Of a stretch of 64,000 nucleotides of DNA, positions 35,119-43,791 are shown piece by piece. Location of the stretch: NCBI GenBank assembly GCA_016716385.1, contig JADJWL010000004.1, positions 1-64,000 on the forward strand. Reading direction: 5' to 3'. The position numbers and the translations under genes are program-made. Origin of the DNA: Bryobacterales bacterium (GTDB lineage Bacteria > Acidobacteriota > Terriglobia > Bryobacterales > Bryobacteraceae). How positions within the stretch are numbered: position 1 is the stretch's first letter; the number at the start of each line of letters is the position of its first letter. A model generated the notes under the pieces. The model searched no databases and was not told the origin of the DNA. It saw nothing but the letters and a program-made list of their open reading frames with translations.

Positions 35119-35820
35119 TCACTCCGGTTTCATAGCGACGCAAATGTATCCGAGTGTGAAATTACGCTGCCGGTCGAGGAAGTCCAGCCAGGGCAGAATC
35201 AATGCCGGTGGAACCAGAAAGAAGGCGGCGGGGAGGAATCCAAGCCAGCGAATGCCTCCAGCAAAGAATTGTAACGCGTTCAACATGCGGCGGGCCAGAA
35301 GCCGGAAGAATCCGCCCACCGGCGTGAGCGCGACGGGCTGCAAGCCGGCCCGACCGAGCAGGAGTTCGAGACCGTGACGGGTGTAGCGGAAGTAGTCGTT
35401 GGGCGCCTGGTGAACTTCCCACTCCTGCGGCGCGATCAACAGCAGCCGCCCGCTGGGGGCCAACACACGCGCGATCTCGTCCATGACGGCCTGTGGATCG
35501 CGGACATGTTCGAGCGTGACGATGTTCAGACACCGGGAGAACGCACGGTCGGCAAACGGAAGCGCGTCGAGGTTGGCGATCGCGTCCAGGCGCCGGTAGT
35601 TCCAGGCGGGATCGCCCACGGCAAGGTCGACGCCGACGTACCGTGCATGCGGGAAAGCGGCTGCGTGGCGGGCTTCCCCGGCCCCGGCGTCCAGGACCAG
35701 GCAACCCTGCTTCGTCGTGTTTGCGAACGCCGAAACCGCTTCTTCGATCGACCACTCGAAGTGCAGGATATGGCGCCGCAGCCAGCCGGGAAGCCGCCAG
35801 GCGACTGCCGAGTATCTCAT
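35119..35820 (-). CDS. SAM-dependent methyltransferase (class I)
   Basis: A 233-residue protein. Seen: LVLDAGAGEARHAAAF (motif I, SAM glycine loop), YVGVDLAVGD, ALPFADRAFSRCLNIVTLEHVRDP (motif for Methyltransf_11), and VLAPSGRLLLIAPQEWEVHQ. C-terminal hydrophobic stretch (LGFLPAAFFLVPPALILPWL) suggests membrane association. The start at 35820 overlaps the upstream methyltransferase stop by four bases. Inference: methylates a lipid-linked or surface glycan together with the adjacent glycosyltransferase. Confidence 0.87.
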   Translation of the reverse strand: MRYSAVAWRLPGWLRRHILHFEWSIEEAVSAFANTTKQGCLVLDAGAGEARHAAAFPHARYVGVDLAVGDPAWNYRRLDAIANLDALPFADRAFSRCLNIVTLEHVRDPQAVMDEIARVLAPSGRLLLIAPQEWEVHQAPNDYFRYTRHGLELLLGRAGLQPVALTPVGGFFRLLARRMLNALQFFAGGIRWLGFLPAAFFLVPPALILPWLDFLDRQRNFTLGYICVAMKPE

Positions 35821-36773
35821 GCGCGTTTCCGCGCTTCGACCATGACCGTCGAACCGGCGCGGCAGGCTGCCTCGATCAACGTGAACGGCGTCGCCAGCAT
35901 CGTGAGGGCGAAGTAGGTCAGGTTCTTGAGCAGGCGCAAGGTCGGACCTTCCGGCACCCCTCGCAGGAGCCGCGCCATGGGGTCGAGACCGGGCCAGAGG
36001 CTGGAGACGAGTCCGGCCGGATTGTCGCGTAGCGAAAAGTACTTCCTGCGCACGACTTCGAAGCCGCACGATTCGAGCAGAATCTCCAGGTCGCGGGAAC
36101 GGAAATCGAACAGGTGGCGCGGGATATCGAGCCCGTTCCACATCTCGCCCAGCAGCAGAAACTGCCAGCAACTGGCGTTCGGCACCTGGACGACCAGCCG
36201 CCCCCCGGGCTTGAGCAGACGGTGCGCGGTGTCGAGATAGGCGCGCGGGTCGTAGAGGTGTTCGAGCACGTGGAACATGGTGACCACCGAGCAACTCGCG
36301 TCGGGCAGCGGCGCCTGTGACAGGGTGCCGCAGATCGCCGGAACCGCATTGTGGCGCCACGCGGCGGAGGCTGCCGATAGCGCGAAGTCCAGCCCGAGCA
36401 CGCGCAGTCCGCGCTCGTGCAGCATGCGCAGCAGGAGTCCCCCGCCGCAGCCGACATCGAGGACAGGGCCGGTCTCGCCGGAATCCCGCCGCGCCCGTTC
36501 GACGAACCAGACGTGGTCATAGAGGACGAGGCGGCGGTAGAGTTCCGTCAGTTCGCTCACCGCGTCGCCGGACGGCACATGCCAATAGCGTTCGGGGTAG
36601 TAGAGGCGCAAGCGCGCTGGCTCGGGCTGAGGGTAGAGCCGCATCAGGCGGCAACTCTTGCAGGCCACCACCTGGAAGACCTCGGTGGTCGTGCCGTAGA
36701 GCCGGTCCGTGCCTTCGATCAGAGTCTCGAACTCCTCGTGGCCGCAGGCCGGACACGCGTCGCCGGGTTTCAG
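35817..36773 (-). CDS. Zinc-ribbon class I methyltransferase, probable CTG start
   Basis: About 318 residues. Seen: N-terminal zinc ribbon (CPAC near residue 6 and CKSC near 37), LDVGCGGGLLLRMLHERG (SAM loop), LGLDFA, MFHVLEHLYDPRAYL, LLKPGGRLVVQVPN, and a hydrophobic C-terminal tail. No ATG, GTG or TTG precedes the ribbon at a sensible distance. A CTG at 36771-36773 overlaps the upstream TGA by four bases (CTGA), has GAGCGAGGGG just upstream, and yields M-KPGDACPACG. The nearest other starts extend the protein by over 90 low-complexity residues antisense-like to the glycosyltransferase. Role: same pathway as its neighbours (inference). Confidence 0.82.
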   Translation of the reverse strand: MKPGDACPACGHEEFETLIEGTDRLYGTTTEVFQVVACKSCRLMRLYPQPEPARLRLYYPERYWHVPSGDAVSELTELYRRLVLYDHVWFVERARRDSGETGPVLDVGCGGGLLLRMLHERGLRVLGLDFALSAASAAWRHNAVPAICGTLSQAPLPDASCSVVTMFHVLEHLYDPRAYLDTAHRLLKPGGRLVVQVPNASCWQFLLLGEMWNGLDIPRHLFDFRSRDLEILLESCGFEVVRRKYFSLRDNPAGLVSSLWPGLDPMARLLRGVPEGPTLRLLKNLTYFALTMLATPFTLIEAACRAGSTVMVEARKRA

Positions 36774-37789
36774 AGCGGCCCCTCGCTCAGTTCGCGCAGG
36801 GAAATTCTGTGACGCAGCAGCAGTTCGCGTGTCTGGCGTCCGTTGAGCTTGCGGATCCTCCGGAGTTCGCGACGCTTGCGGAGCATCGTCGGAATCAGGC
36901 GTAAGGCCTGCCAGTCGCCGCGCACGATCGATTTCGCCATGACCCACTTCCCCATGGCGCCGCTGTAGTGCTTCGTCTCGCCCTTCCCGTTGAGCGAGGC
37001 CCGGATGCCCGCCGCGATCCTCATCGCGAAATACACGCCGTTCAGCCATAGCAGGCTCCATGGGAATAATTTCGCCGCGAGCAGCACGCGGTTCCGTTCG
37101 ATCAACTCCAGGCGCCTGCCGGACGCCAAGCCAAGCGTGGCGCCGCGGCGATGCCAGACCACGGCCTCCGGAGCATACAGGCATCGCCACCCGGCGATGC
37201 GGGCACGCAGGCCGAGTTCGGCATCATCGGCGTAGGCGAAGAAATCTTCGTCAAAGCCTCCGATTTCGTCCAGCATGGCGCGGCGGTACATGGCCGCGCA
37301 GCCGTCCGGCCACAGCACATCCTCGACCTGGTCATACTGCCCGCGGTCGAGTTCACCCGAGCCCCGGCCGCGATTCTGGCCGTCCGGGTAGATCAGGTGT
37401 CCCACCTTGTCGATCCGGTCCGGCTCCCCCCAGACCAGGATCTTTGACGCAGCCATGCCGATGTCCCCTCCGGCGTCGAAGACGCGCCGCAGGGCGGCCA
37501 GCCAGTCCGGATGCGCCTCCGCATCGTTGTTCAGCAGCGCCACATAGGCGCCGGCCGCGGCGGCGATACCCTGGTTGTTCGCCGCGCAGAATCCGCGGTT
37601 CTCCCGGTTCCGGATCAGCCGCACCCCGGGGAATTCCTCTTCCACCATGGCAGCCGACGCATCGCTGGATCCGTTGTCGACGACGATGACTTCGAATCCA
37701 TCCCCGCATCCACGCTGCTCCGCCAGCGACCGCAGACAGCCGCGCAGCAGATCGCACCGGTTCCAGTTGACAACAACGACCGAGATCAA
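36770..37789 (-). CDS. GT2 glycosyltransferase, rhamnosyltransferase-like
   Basis: A 339-residue GT-A enzyme. Seen: SVVVVNWNRCDLLRGCLRSL, VIVVDNGSSDAS, ENRGFCAANNQGI, LLNNDAEAHPDWLA (DxD-like NDAE), and GGFDEDFFAYADDAELGLRARIAG. These are typical of WbbL-like rhamnosyltransferases. The start is TTG at 37789 with GGAAG four bases upstream; a perfect TATAAT lies about 35 bases upstream on the same strand. It heads an operon with two methyltransferases and truB. Confidence 0.9.
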   Translation of the reverse strand: MISVVVVNWNRCDLLRGCLRSLAEQRGCGDGFEVIVVDNGSSDASAAMVEEEFPGVRLIRNRENRGFCAANNQGIAAAAGAYVALLNNDAEAHPDWLAALRRVFDAGGDIGMAASKILVWGEPDRIDKVGHLIYPDGQNRGRGSGELDRGQYDQVEDVLWPDGCAAMYRRAMLDEIGGFDEDFFAYADDAELGLRARIAGWRCLYAPEAVVWHRRGATLGLASGRRLELIERNRVLLAAKLFPWSLLWLNGVYFAMRIAAGIRASLNGKGETKHYSGAMGKWVMAKSIVRGDWQALRLIPTMLRKRRELRRIRKLNGRQTRELLLRHRISLRELSEGPL

Positions 37790-37823
37790 TCCCTTCCAAC
37801 GTTCAACTTAGGTTCAGTGTTGT

Positions 37824-37829
37824 ATTATA
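37824..37829 (-). promoter_or_regulatory. Putative -10 element for the glycosyltransferase-methyltransferase operon
   Basis: TATAAT on the minus strand, 35 bases upstream of the TTG start at 37789, in the 99-base divergent region. No convincing -35 at 17 bases. The overlapping plus-strand hexamer TATTAT (37823-37828) could serve the RodZ-like gene; TTCAAC lies 15 bases before it. Both are sequence matches only. Confidence 0.4.
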
Positions 37830-37888
37830 CAGGGAAGAGAGCAACGACCCGCCCTAGGTGGCTCCTGGGTGGAGACGTAAGAGACTCC

Positions 37889-38701
37889 GTGTCGGCACCT
37901 GGTTCGATTGGCGAGCACTTGCGTCGCCGGCGTCTGGAGACCGGTGACACCCTCGAGCGGATTTCCGCTGAGACCAAGATCTCCGTGCGTCTTCTTGAAG
38001 CCATGGAGCGCGACGATATCGCGCAGCTTCCGGGTGGCTTCTTCCGCCGCAAGTTTTTCCTCCAATACGCATCGGTTCTTGGCATTCAGGACGAGATCGA
38101 ACAAGCGTTGCGGCGCAGCCATCTGTTCGACGAGCAGCCACAGGTTCCAGGGGAAGAAACCCCGCGGATGGGCAGCGACATGCCCGCCATCAAGCCCGAC
38201 CGGGACTGGAGCGCGCTGTGGAATTCAGCCAGAACTTTCGGAGGAACGGTGGCCGTCGTGCTCGTGTGCGCGGCCGTCTATGTCTGGTGGCAAGCGGAGA
38301 CACGGTCGAATTTTCCTCAAGTGACCGCTGCCCCGCCGCTCGATCCGGCGCCGAGCGAGCACGCACCCACATCGACCGAGCCCGCGCCTGTGTCCGAGCC
38401 GGAGCCCGCGAGCAGGTTTCCGGTCCGGGTGAATCTCGTGGCTGGCGAAGAGACCTGGGTCCAGGCTTCCGCCGACGGCAAACGTGTCTACACGGACGCC
38501 CTGCAGGCCAATCAGACGAAGCTGATCGAAGCGGCAGACACCGTACGCATTCTGCTGGGAAATGCTGGTGGTGTCGAGATCGTCCATAACGGGCAGGCCA
38601 TCGGCGCGGTCGGCCCGCGCGGGCAGGTGCGCGTCGTGGAGTTCACCGCGAACGGCTATCAGATCGTGCCGCGGAAGCCGCCCACGCCGGAACCGCTCTG
38701 A
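37889..38701 (+). CDS. RodZ-like cell-shape protein (HTH + TM + DUF4115)
   Basis: A 270-residue protein: an N-terminal helix-turn-helix (GEHLRRRRLETGDTLERISAE then AMERDDIAQLPGGFFRRKFF, residues 8-62), one membrane segment near 120-137 (GGTVAVVLVCAAVYVWW), a Pro-rich linker, and a C-terminal DUF4115 beta domain (RVNLVAGEETWVQASADG then QTKLIEAADTVRILLGNAGGV). Known: RodZ links MreB to the membrane and peptidoglycan synthesis. The start is GTG at 37889; no in-frame ATG precedes the HTH. The 3' end overlaps the convergent pgsA by 43 bases. Confidence 0.85.
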   Translation: MSAPGSIGEHLRRRRLETGDTLERISAETKISVRLLEAMERDDIAQLPGGFFRRKFFLQYASVLGIQDEIEQALRRSHLFDEQPQVPGEETPRMGSDMPAIKPDRDWSALWNSARTFGGTVAVVLVCAAVYVWWQAETRSNFPQVTAAPPLDPAPSEHAPTSTEPAPVSEPEPASRFPVRVNLVAGEETWVQASADGKRVYTDALQANQTKLIEAADTVRILLGNAGGVEIVHNGQAIGAVGPRGQVRVVEFTANGYQIVPRKPPTPEPL

Positions 38702-39321
38702 CTGACCGCCGCCTTCTTGCGGCGCTCCAGCATCAGGAGTTCCTTTCTGCGCCGGAGCTTGACCCGTTCGTCGATCCCTCTCCAGAACTTCCGGAAGTAG
38801 TCGATCGCGGACATGACGGCGAAGAGCATCACGATCCACAGCAGCAGATTGCCGGCGAAGGCAAACTGCGGGTGGCGGATGCTGGCCATCAGGCAGGTAA
38901 TCGCCGCCACCTGGCCCACCATCTTCGTCTTGCCGAGTTCGGACGCCTGGATCGTGTACCCTTCCGCGGCGGCAATCGCCCGCAGCCCGGAAACGGCGAA
39001 CTCCCGCCCCACCAGCACCACGACCATCCACGCCGGAACGGCGCGCACCTGGACCAACGCGATCAGAGCTGCCGAGATCAGCAGCTTATCCGCAATCGGA
39101 TCGAGCAGGGTTCCAACGGTCGTGACCTGGCCCCACCGCCGGGCCAGGTAGCCGTCCAGCAGATCCGTGCCAGCGGCCGCCAGAAAAATGGCCACGGCCA
39201 GTAAATCGTTGGTGATCAGAAATCCGCCAACCGAGAAGCTGATGCGCTCCTGTACGAGGGCCGCCACCAGCAGGGGCACAAAGAAAATCCTGGCGATCGT
39301 CAGTGCGTTTGGGAGGTTCAC
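38659..39321 (-). CDS. pgsA: CDP-diacylglycerol--glycerol-3-phosphate 3-phosphatidyltransferase
   Basis: A 220-residue membrane enzyme. Seen: LPNALTIARIFFVPLL at the N-terminus and the CDP-alcohol phosphatidyltransferase motif DLLDGYLARRWGQ followed by GTLLDPIADK (D-x2-DG-x2-AR-x8-G-x3-D-x3-D). Known: makes phosphatidylglycerol phosphate. The Lys/Arg-rich C-terminal tail of about 40 residues is longer than in many homologues and overlaps the RodZ-like gene end. The start is GTG at 39321. Confidence 0.93.
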   Translation of the reverse strand: MNLPNALTIARIFFVPLLVAALVQERISFSVGGFLITNDLLAVAIFLAAAGTDLLDGYLARRWGQVTTVGTLLDPIADKLLISAALIALVQVRAVPAWMVVVLVGREFAVSGLRAIAAAEGYTIQASELGKTKMVGQVAAITCLMASIRHPQFAFAGNLLLWIVMLFAVMSAIDYFRKFWRGIDERVKLRRRKELLMLERRKKAAVSQSGSGVGGFRGTI

Positions 39322-39379
39322 CGTGCCAACCCGACTCCTCGACTATACTGCCGGAGTCCGCCTGGGAACAACAATCGCT

Positions 39380-40663
39380 TCAACTGGCCTCCTCCAGGAC
39401 AAAGCGCGCCAGCCGCGTTTCCAGGCTGTGCGCCACATCGGCTTCGATTTCGCAGCACTCACCCTCGTACCGCTTCGCGACGACCCGGCCGTACTCATGC
39501 AACAAATGGAGGCTTTCCCCGTCGCCGGCGGGAATCCGGAAGCGGCGCCGCCGCACCGGGTCGAACGGGAGCACGCGGTCGATGGCATCCAGCAGGGAGT
39601 CCAGCCCGGCGCGGTTCAGAGCCGATACGGCAGCCGTTTCGCCGAGGCCCTCGCCCAGCAGGCGCTGGCGCAAGTACGCCACATCCTCCGCCTCGACAAG
39701 GTCGATCTTGTTCAGGACCAGCAGGACCGGAGTCTCCCCGGCGCCGATCTCGCGCAAGACCTCGCCGACGTGCGCCGCCTGCTCGCACGCCGCGGGCGAG
39801 GAAGCGTCGACCACGTGCAGCACCAGAGTGGCATCTTTCACTTCCTCAAGCGTCGCCCGGAACGCCCTGACGAGCGTCACTGGCAGGCTGCGGATGAACC
39901 CTACCGTGTCACCGAGCAAAACGCGGCGTCCGGTAGGCAGCCGCAGGCCGCGCACGGTGGGATCGAGGGTGGCAAACAGGCGGTCGTCCGCGTAGACGCC
40001 GGCAGCCGTGAGGGCATTGAACAACGTCGACTTGCCGGCGTTGGTATAGCCGGCCAGGGCGATCACCGGGAGTGGGACGCTCGAACGCTGACTGCGGTGC
40101 ACGCCGCGGCTGGTGCGGACGCTTTCCAGTTCTTCGTCGATCTTGCGGATCCGCCGCGCGATCCGGCGGCGGTCGGTCTCGAGTTGCGTTTCGCCGGGTC
40201 CGCGGGTGCCGATGCCGCCTCCGAGCCGAGACATCTCCACACCGCGCCCGCTCAGCCGCGGCATCAGGTAAGTGAGTTGCGCCAGTTCCACCTGGAGGCG
40301 GCCTTCGCGCGTCCGGGCGCGGCTGGCAAAAATGTCGAGGATCAACTGCGTGCGGTCAATCACGCGGGCGCCAACCAGCTTCTCCAGATTGCGCTGCTGC
40401 ACCGGGCTGAGTTCGTTGTCGATAATGAGCAGGCTGGCGTCGTGGGCGGCCACTTCGGCGGCGAGTTCCTGTGCTTTACCGGAACCGAGAAGTGTGGCTG
40501 CGTCCGGGGCCGGACGCGACTGCAGAACCCGGGCTCGAACAGCCGCCCCCGCGGTCCATGCAAGCTCCGCCAACTCCTCCAAGGATTCCTCTGAGGAGGA
40601 GGTGAACCCGCCGCGCGCGCGACATTCCAGTCCCGCCAGCACGGCTCTCTCCTTCTCGGCCAT
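39380..40663 (-). CDS. hflX: GTPase HflX
   Basis: A 427-residue ribosome-binding GTPase. Seen: the N-terminal HflX domain (LIIDNELSPVQQRNLEK, DRTQLILDIFASRA, GRGVEMSRLGGGIGTRGPGETQLE) and the G domain with GYTNAGKSTLFNAL (G1), LFATLDPTVR (G2), LGDTVGFIRSLP (G3) and LNKIDL (G4). Known: splits stalled 70S ribosomes under heat stress. It starts 12 bases after hfq, giving the hfq-hflX order known from Proteobacteria, but miaA is not adjacent. Confidence 0.95.
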   Translation of the reverse strand: MAEKERAVLAGLECRARGGFTSSSEESLEELAELAWTAGAAVRARVLQSRPAPDAATLLGSGKAQELAAEVAAHDASLLIIDNELSPVQQRNLEKLVGARVIDRTQLILDIFASRARTREGRLQVELAQLTYLMPRLSGRGVEMSRLGGGIGTRGPGETQLETDRRRIARRIRKIDEELESVRTSRGVHRSQRSSVPLPVIALAGYTNAGKSTLFNALTAAGVYADDRLFATLDPTVRGLRLPTGRRVLLGDTVGFIRSLPVTLVRAFRATLEEVKDATLVLHVVDASSPAACEQAAHVGEVLREIGAGETPVLLVLNKIDLVEAEDVAYLRQRLLGEGLGETAAVSALNRAGLDSLLDAIDRVLPFDPVRRRRFRIPAGDGESLHLLHEYGRVVAKRYEGECCEIEADVAHSLETRLARFVLEEAS

Positions 40664-40675
40664 ATCTGACCCGAT

Positions 40676-40981
40676 CTATGCCTCCGGTGACTCGCTGTTC
40701 GCGGCGGCGGTCTGCGCCGGTGCGGGCGCCTGGGGCTGGACGCCGCCCGGCGGGTGGGGTGCGTGCGCGTGATGCGTCTTCTGCGTCACGACCGTCGAGA
40801 TCGCGTGTTTGAAGATCAACTGCTCCTGGTTATTGGTTTCCAGGACCAGGGAATACTTGTCGAAGCTCTTGATGCGGCCGGACAGCTTGACGCCGCTGAG
40901 CAGGTAGATCGTGATAACGCCTTTTTCTTTCCGCGCGTTGTTTAGGAATCCATCTTGTATGTTTTGCGCTGGCTTATCCAT
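40676..40981 (-). CDS. hfq: RNA chaperone Hfq
   Basis: A 101-residue Sm-like protein. Seen: [33 protein letters not shown] (Sm1) with [20 protein letters not shown] (Sm2, KHA replacing the usual YKHA). The C-terminal 30 residues are a His/Pro/Ala/Gln-rich disordered tail ([12 protein letters not shown]). The ATG at 40981 is preceded by GGGGGGA. A possible -10 (TACAAT at 41040-41045, minus) lies about 60 bases upstream. Known: binds sRNAs and U-rich RNA; its presence implies sRNA regulation here. Confidence 0.95.
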   Translation of the reverse strand: MDKPAQNIQDGFLNNARKEKGVITIYLLSGVKLSGRIKSFDKYSLVLETNNQEQLIFKHAISTVVTQKTHHAHAPHPPGGVQPQAPAPAQTAAANSESPEA

Positions 40982-41619
40982 GACATCCCCCCGACTCACG
41001 GGACCCATCGGCGGGGCGATGCGCCCGCGAATCTCTCCAATTGTAGCGCGGACGCGCCGCGAGGCCCGGGTGAAACTTGACTCGGGCGCGCCGGGTCCCC
41101 CCCGGGCCCGCCTACCGTTTTTGGTCTTGGCTCGTCGGATGAAGCAGGCGGGCGCGCACCTTAAGGCCGGCAACCCTCTCAAGCCGGTTTGGAGATGGAC
41201 CGGGAACCCCGTCTCCTGCGGGGTAAGAGCCCGCCTTTGCCGTGTCCCGCCTTAGCCCTGTCAGGAAGGCCCGGCGCACTGAAGCGAGGAATACCGCGCA
41301 GTTGATCTGGGAGGATCTTCTCGCAGCGATCGCCTAGTGGGCCGAGATGAGCCGGGAACGTTTCGTCGACTTGCCCGGCTCCAGCGCTGCATGAAGTTCA
41401 AGCTGGACGGGAACCTCGGAAATCGGCCCTCCAGCGGCTCGTTGAACGAGGTCACGGCGCGCACACCGTCAAAGCGGAGAAGCTTGCCGGATGCTCAGAT
41501 TCCCTCGGGCTCGTTGGGGGTGGAATGGGTGCGGGCACGCCGGGTGACTGCAAGGGGGTAAAGCGTGCCCGCTCGTAACGGGGATAGTTGATAAGAAGGC
41601 GAGGGTCGCCGCCGCCCGG
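40982..41619. other. 638-base gene-free, structured intergenic region
   Basis: No convincing reading frame on either strand. Seen: a perfect 10-base inverted repeat GCGGGCACGC (41531-41540) and GCGTGCCCGC (41563-41572) with a 22-base loop; a hairpin CCCCG/CGGGG at 41207-41223; and three copies of CGGGAAC (41201, 41353, 41408). I searched by eye for RNase P, tmRNA, SRP and common riboswitch signatures and did not find them. It may encode a structured RNA on either strand; only the part within about 60 bases of hfq is readily explained as its leader. Confidence 0.5.
41531..41572. repeat. Perfect 10-bp inverted repeat (large hairpin)
   Basis: Arms 41531-41540 and 41563-41572 are exactly complementary; the 22-base loop is purine-rich with a run of five G. 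It lies 48 bases past the agcS stop on the minus strand. It is not followed by a T-run in either direction, so it is not a typical intrinsic terminator; it fits an RNA stem or a protein-binding site. Confidence 0.6.
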
Positions 41620-43002
41620 TTACACCTTCGTGATTTTTTTTGTTTCCGGCCACCCGTTCGACGCTCCCTCCTCGAAGAAGTCCCGGATGAGCCTGCCCAA
41701 CAGCGGGAGCGACCCCAGCACCGCCACCAGGTTGGGAATCGCCATCAGGCCGTTCAGGGTATCGGCGATGTCCCACACGACGTGCAGCGTTCCAGTCTCG
41801 CCCAGCCAGACAAACACGAGCCAGGCCAACCGGTACGGCAGTGCCGCCCGGGGTCCGAACAGGAACGTTGCTCCGGTTTCACCGTAATAGCACCACCCGA
41901 TGATGGAGGAAAAGGCGAACAGGATCATTCCGGACGTCACGATGTAGTGGCCCCACTCGCCCGGAAGGCCGACGGCAAAGGCTTTGGCGGCTAGGGCGGC
42001 GCCCGTGTCGCCGGATTGCCAGACTCCGGTCGACAGGATGACAAAGCCCGTGATCAGACAAACGACCATGGTGTCGATGAACACCTCAAAGATGCCGTAA
42101 CAGGCCTGCCGGATGGGATGGTCGGTGACCGCGGAAGCGTGGACGATCGGGGCGCTGCCCAGGCCGGCTTCATTCGAAAACAGGCCCCTGGCGATCCCGT
42201 AGCGAATCGCCATCATGACCGTTGCACCCGCAAACCCACCGGCGGCAGCATGCCCTTCGAACGCGGATTCCAGCACCAGAGCGATGACGGCCGGAATCTC
42301 TCCGGCGAATCTGACAAGCACCACGACCGCGCCGGTCAGGTACAGCAGGCACATGAACGGGACCAGGTATTGCGTGACTTCGGCGATTCGCCGGATTCCT
42401 CCCAGCACGACCAGTCCGGCCAGCACGACGAGGATGGCGCCCGAGACCGGCGCCGGTACGGCCAGACTCGCCTTCGCCGCCTCGGCGACCGAGTTTGCCT
42501 GTACCATGTTCCCGATACCGAACGCGGCCGCGGCGGTCAGGAAGGCGAAAACCTGTCCCAGCCACCGCAGACGGAGTCCCTCGGTGAGCACGTACATGGC
42601 GCCGCCCCGCATCTGGCCGCTGGGGTCGCGTTGCCGGTAGTACAGGGCAACCGCGATCTCCGCGAACTTCGTACACATCCCCAGCAGGCCCGAAACCCAA
42701 AGCCAGAAAAGCGCGCCTGGTCCGCCCAGCACGATGGCGGTGCTCACTCCGGCAATGTTGCCGACTCCGACCGTTGAGGCTAAGGCCGTCGCGACCGCCT
42801 GAAACGGTGTCACCTCGCCTTCGCCCGCGGCCTTGGAGAACAGTTTCCCAAGCACCTCCCGCAACGCGAAGGCCAGCTTTCTGGCTTGGATCCCGCGCGT
42901 AAAGATGGTCAGGAGCACGCCCGTTCCCATGAGGAAGATCATCATGGGCGGGCCCCACACCAGGCTGTTAATCTGTTGGTTGAGGTCGAGGAGGAAGCGC
43001 AC
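41620..43002 (-). CDS. Sodium:alanine/glycine symporter (AGCS family)
   Basis: A 460-residue protein with about ten to eleven membrane segments. Seen: STVGVGNIAGVSTAIVLGGPGALFW, MRGGAMYVLTEGL, and IRYGIARGLFSNEAGLGSAPIVHA, the AGCS signature (GxxxxxFSNEAGxGSA). Known: sodium-driven uptake of alanine or glycine. The start is GTG at 43002 (AGG upstream); alanine dehydrogenase lies 30 kb away in the window. The gene stands alone on the minus strand. Confidence 0.93.
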   Translation of the reverse strand: MRFLLDLNQQINSLVWGPPMMIFLMGTGVLLTIFTRGIQARKLAFALREVLGKLFSKAAGEGEVTPFQAVATALASTVGVGNIAGVSTAIVLGGPGALFWLWVSGLLGMCTKFAEIAVALYYRQRDPSGQMRGGAMYVLTEGLRLRWLGQVFAFLTAAAAFGIGNMVQANSVAEAAKASLAVPAPVSGAILVVLAGLVVLGGIRRIAEVTQYLVPFMCLLYLTGAVVVLVRFAGEIPAVIALVLESAFEGHAAAGGFAGATVMMAIRYGIARGLFSNEAGLGSAPIVHASAVTDHPIRQACYGIFEVFIDTMVVCLITGFVILSTGVWQSGDTGAALAAKAFAVGLPGEWGHYIVTSGMILFAFSSIIGWCYYGETGATFLFGPRAALPYRLAWLVFVWLGETGTLHVVWDIADTLNGLMAIPNLVAVLGSLPLLGRLIRDFFEEGASNGWPETKKITKV

Positions 43003-43069
43003 CTGCCTATTATGAACCGCGAACGCCGTTTGGCCTCATGGTACACTGGCAAATTGCAAGAGGAAGTTT

Positions 43070-43783
43070 GTGGATCGAGCCACCCGTAAGGATCTCAAGA
43101 CAGACAAGTTTGCCGTGGAGGTGGAGCATTCGCTCGAATACGCCGCGGCGCACCGCCGGCAACTGATCGGCTTCGGCGGGGCTGCGGTCGCCGTCGTGCT
43201 CGCGGTCGTCGGATTCCTGTATTACCAGGACAAGCAACACGCCGAACGGCAGAAAGAACTGGGCGCGGCAATGGCGCTGATCGAGCGCCCCGTGGGCCCG
43301 GCACCCGGAACGGCCGCCATGTTTTCCACCCAGGAAGAGAAGGACAAAGAAGTAGCCGCGGCAATGAGCGCGATTGTGGAGAAGCATCCGCGATCCGACG
43401 AAGCCGTGATCGCTTCCTCCTACCTCGCTTCGATCGCTGTGTCCCAGGGCAAGGCGGAGGAAGCGGAGAAGCACTACCAGTTCATGGTGGAGAAGGGCGG
43501 CAAGGATCTGGCTTCCCTCGGACGCTTCTCCCTCGCCCAGGTCTATCGCGCTTCCGGGAAGGACGCCGAAGCGGAGAAGCTGCTGCGCGACCTGATGGAT
43601 AACCCGACCGCGCTGGTCTCCAAAGAACAGGCTACGCTGAGCCTGGCGCGCGTCATCGGGGCGAAGGATCCGGCGGAGGCGCGCAAACTTATTGAGCCGT
43701 TGCAGCGTTCGTCGGACTCCTCCGTCAGCCAGGCGGCGATCATGGCGATGTCTGAGCTGCCTCCGGCCCCGCCCGGGCAGTAG
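43070..43783 (+). CDS. Single-pass membrane TPR protein (YfgM-like)
   Basis: A 237-residue protein: a cytoplasmic N-terminus, one membrane segment (LIGFGGAAVAVVLAVVGFLYY, residues 32-52) and a periplasmic TPR-like domain (ASSYLASIAVSQGKAEEAEKHYQF, LASLGRFSLAQVYRASGKDAEAEKLLRDL). Topology and size resemble YfgM/TPR_21 proteins that associate with the Sec translocon and periplasmic chaperones. The start is GTG at 43070. dgt follows eight bases after the stop. No bamB or der gene, the usual YfgM neighbours, is present. Confidence 0.8.
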   Translation: MDRATRKDLKTDKFAVEVEHSLEYAAAHRRQLIGFGGAAVAVVLAVVGFLYYQDKQHAERQKELGAAMALIERPVGPAPGTAAMFSTQEEKDKEVAAAMSAIVEKHPRSDEAVIASSYLASIAVSQGKAEEAEKHYQFMVEKGGKDLASLGRFSLAQVYRASGKDAEAEKLLRDLMDNPTALVSKEQATLSLARVIGAKDPAEARKLIEPLQRSSDSSVSQAAIMAMSELPPAPPGQ

Positions 43784-43791
43784 TCCGGGCA

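Noticed and set aside
41160..41610. RNase P RNA or tmRNA in the gap next to hfq
   Set aside because: The short GGTAAGAGC at 41222-41230 recalls an RNase P loop, but the GAGGAAAGTCC and ACAGAA cores are missing, and no tmRNA T-arm or tag frame is present.
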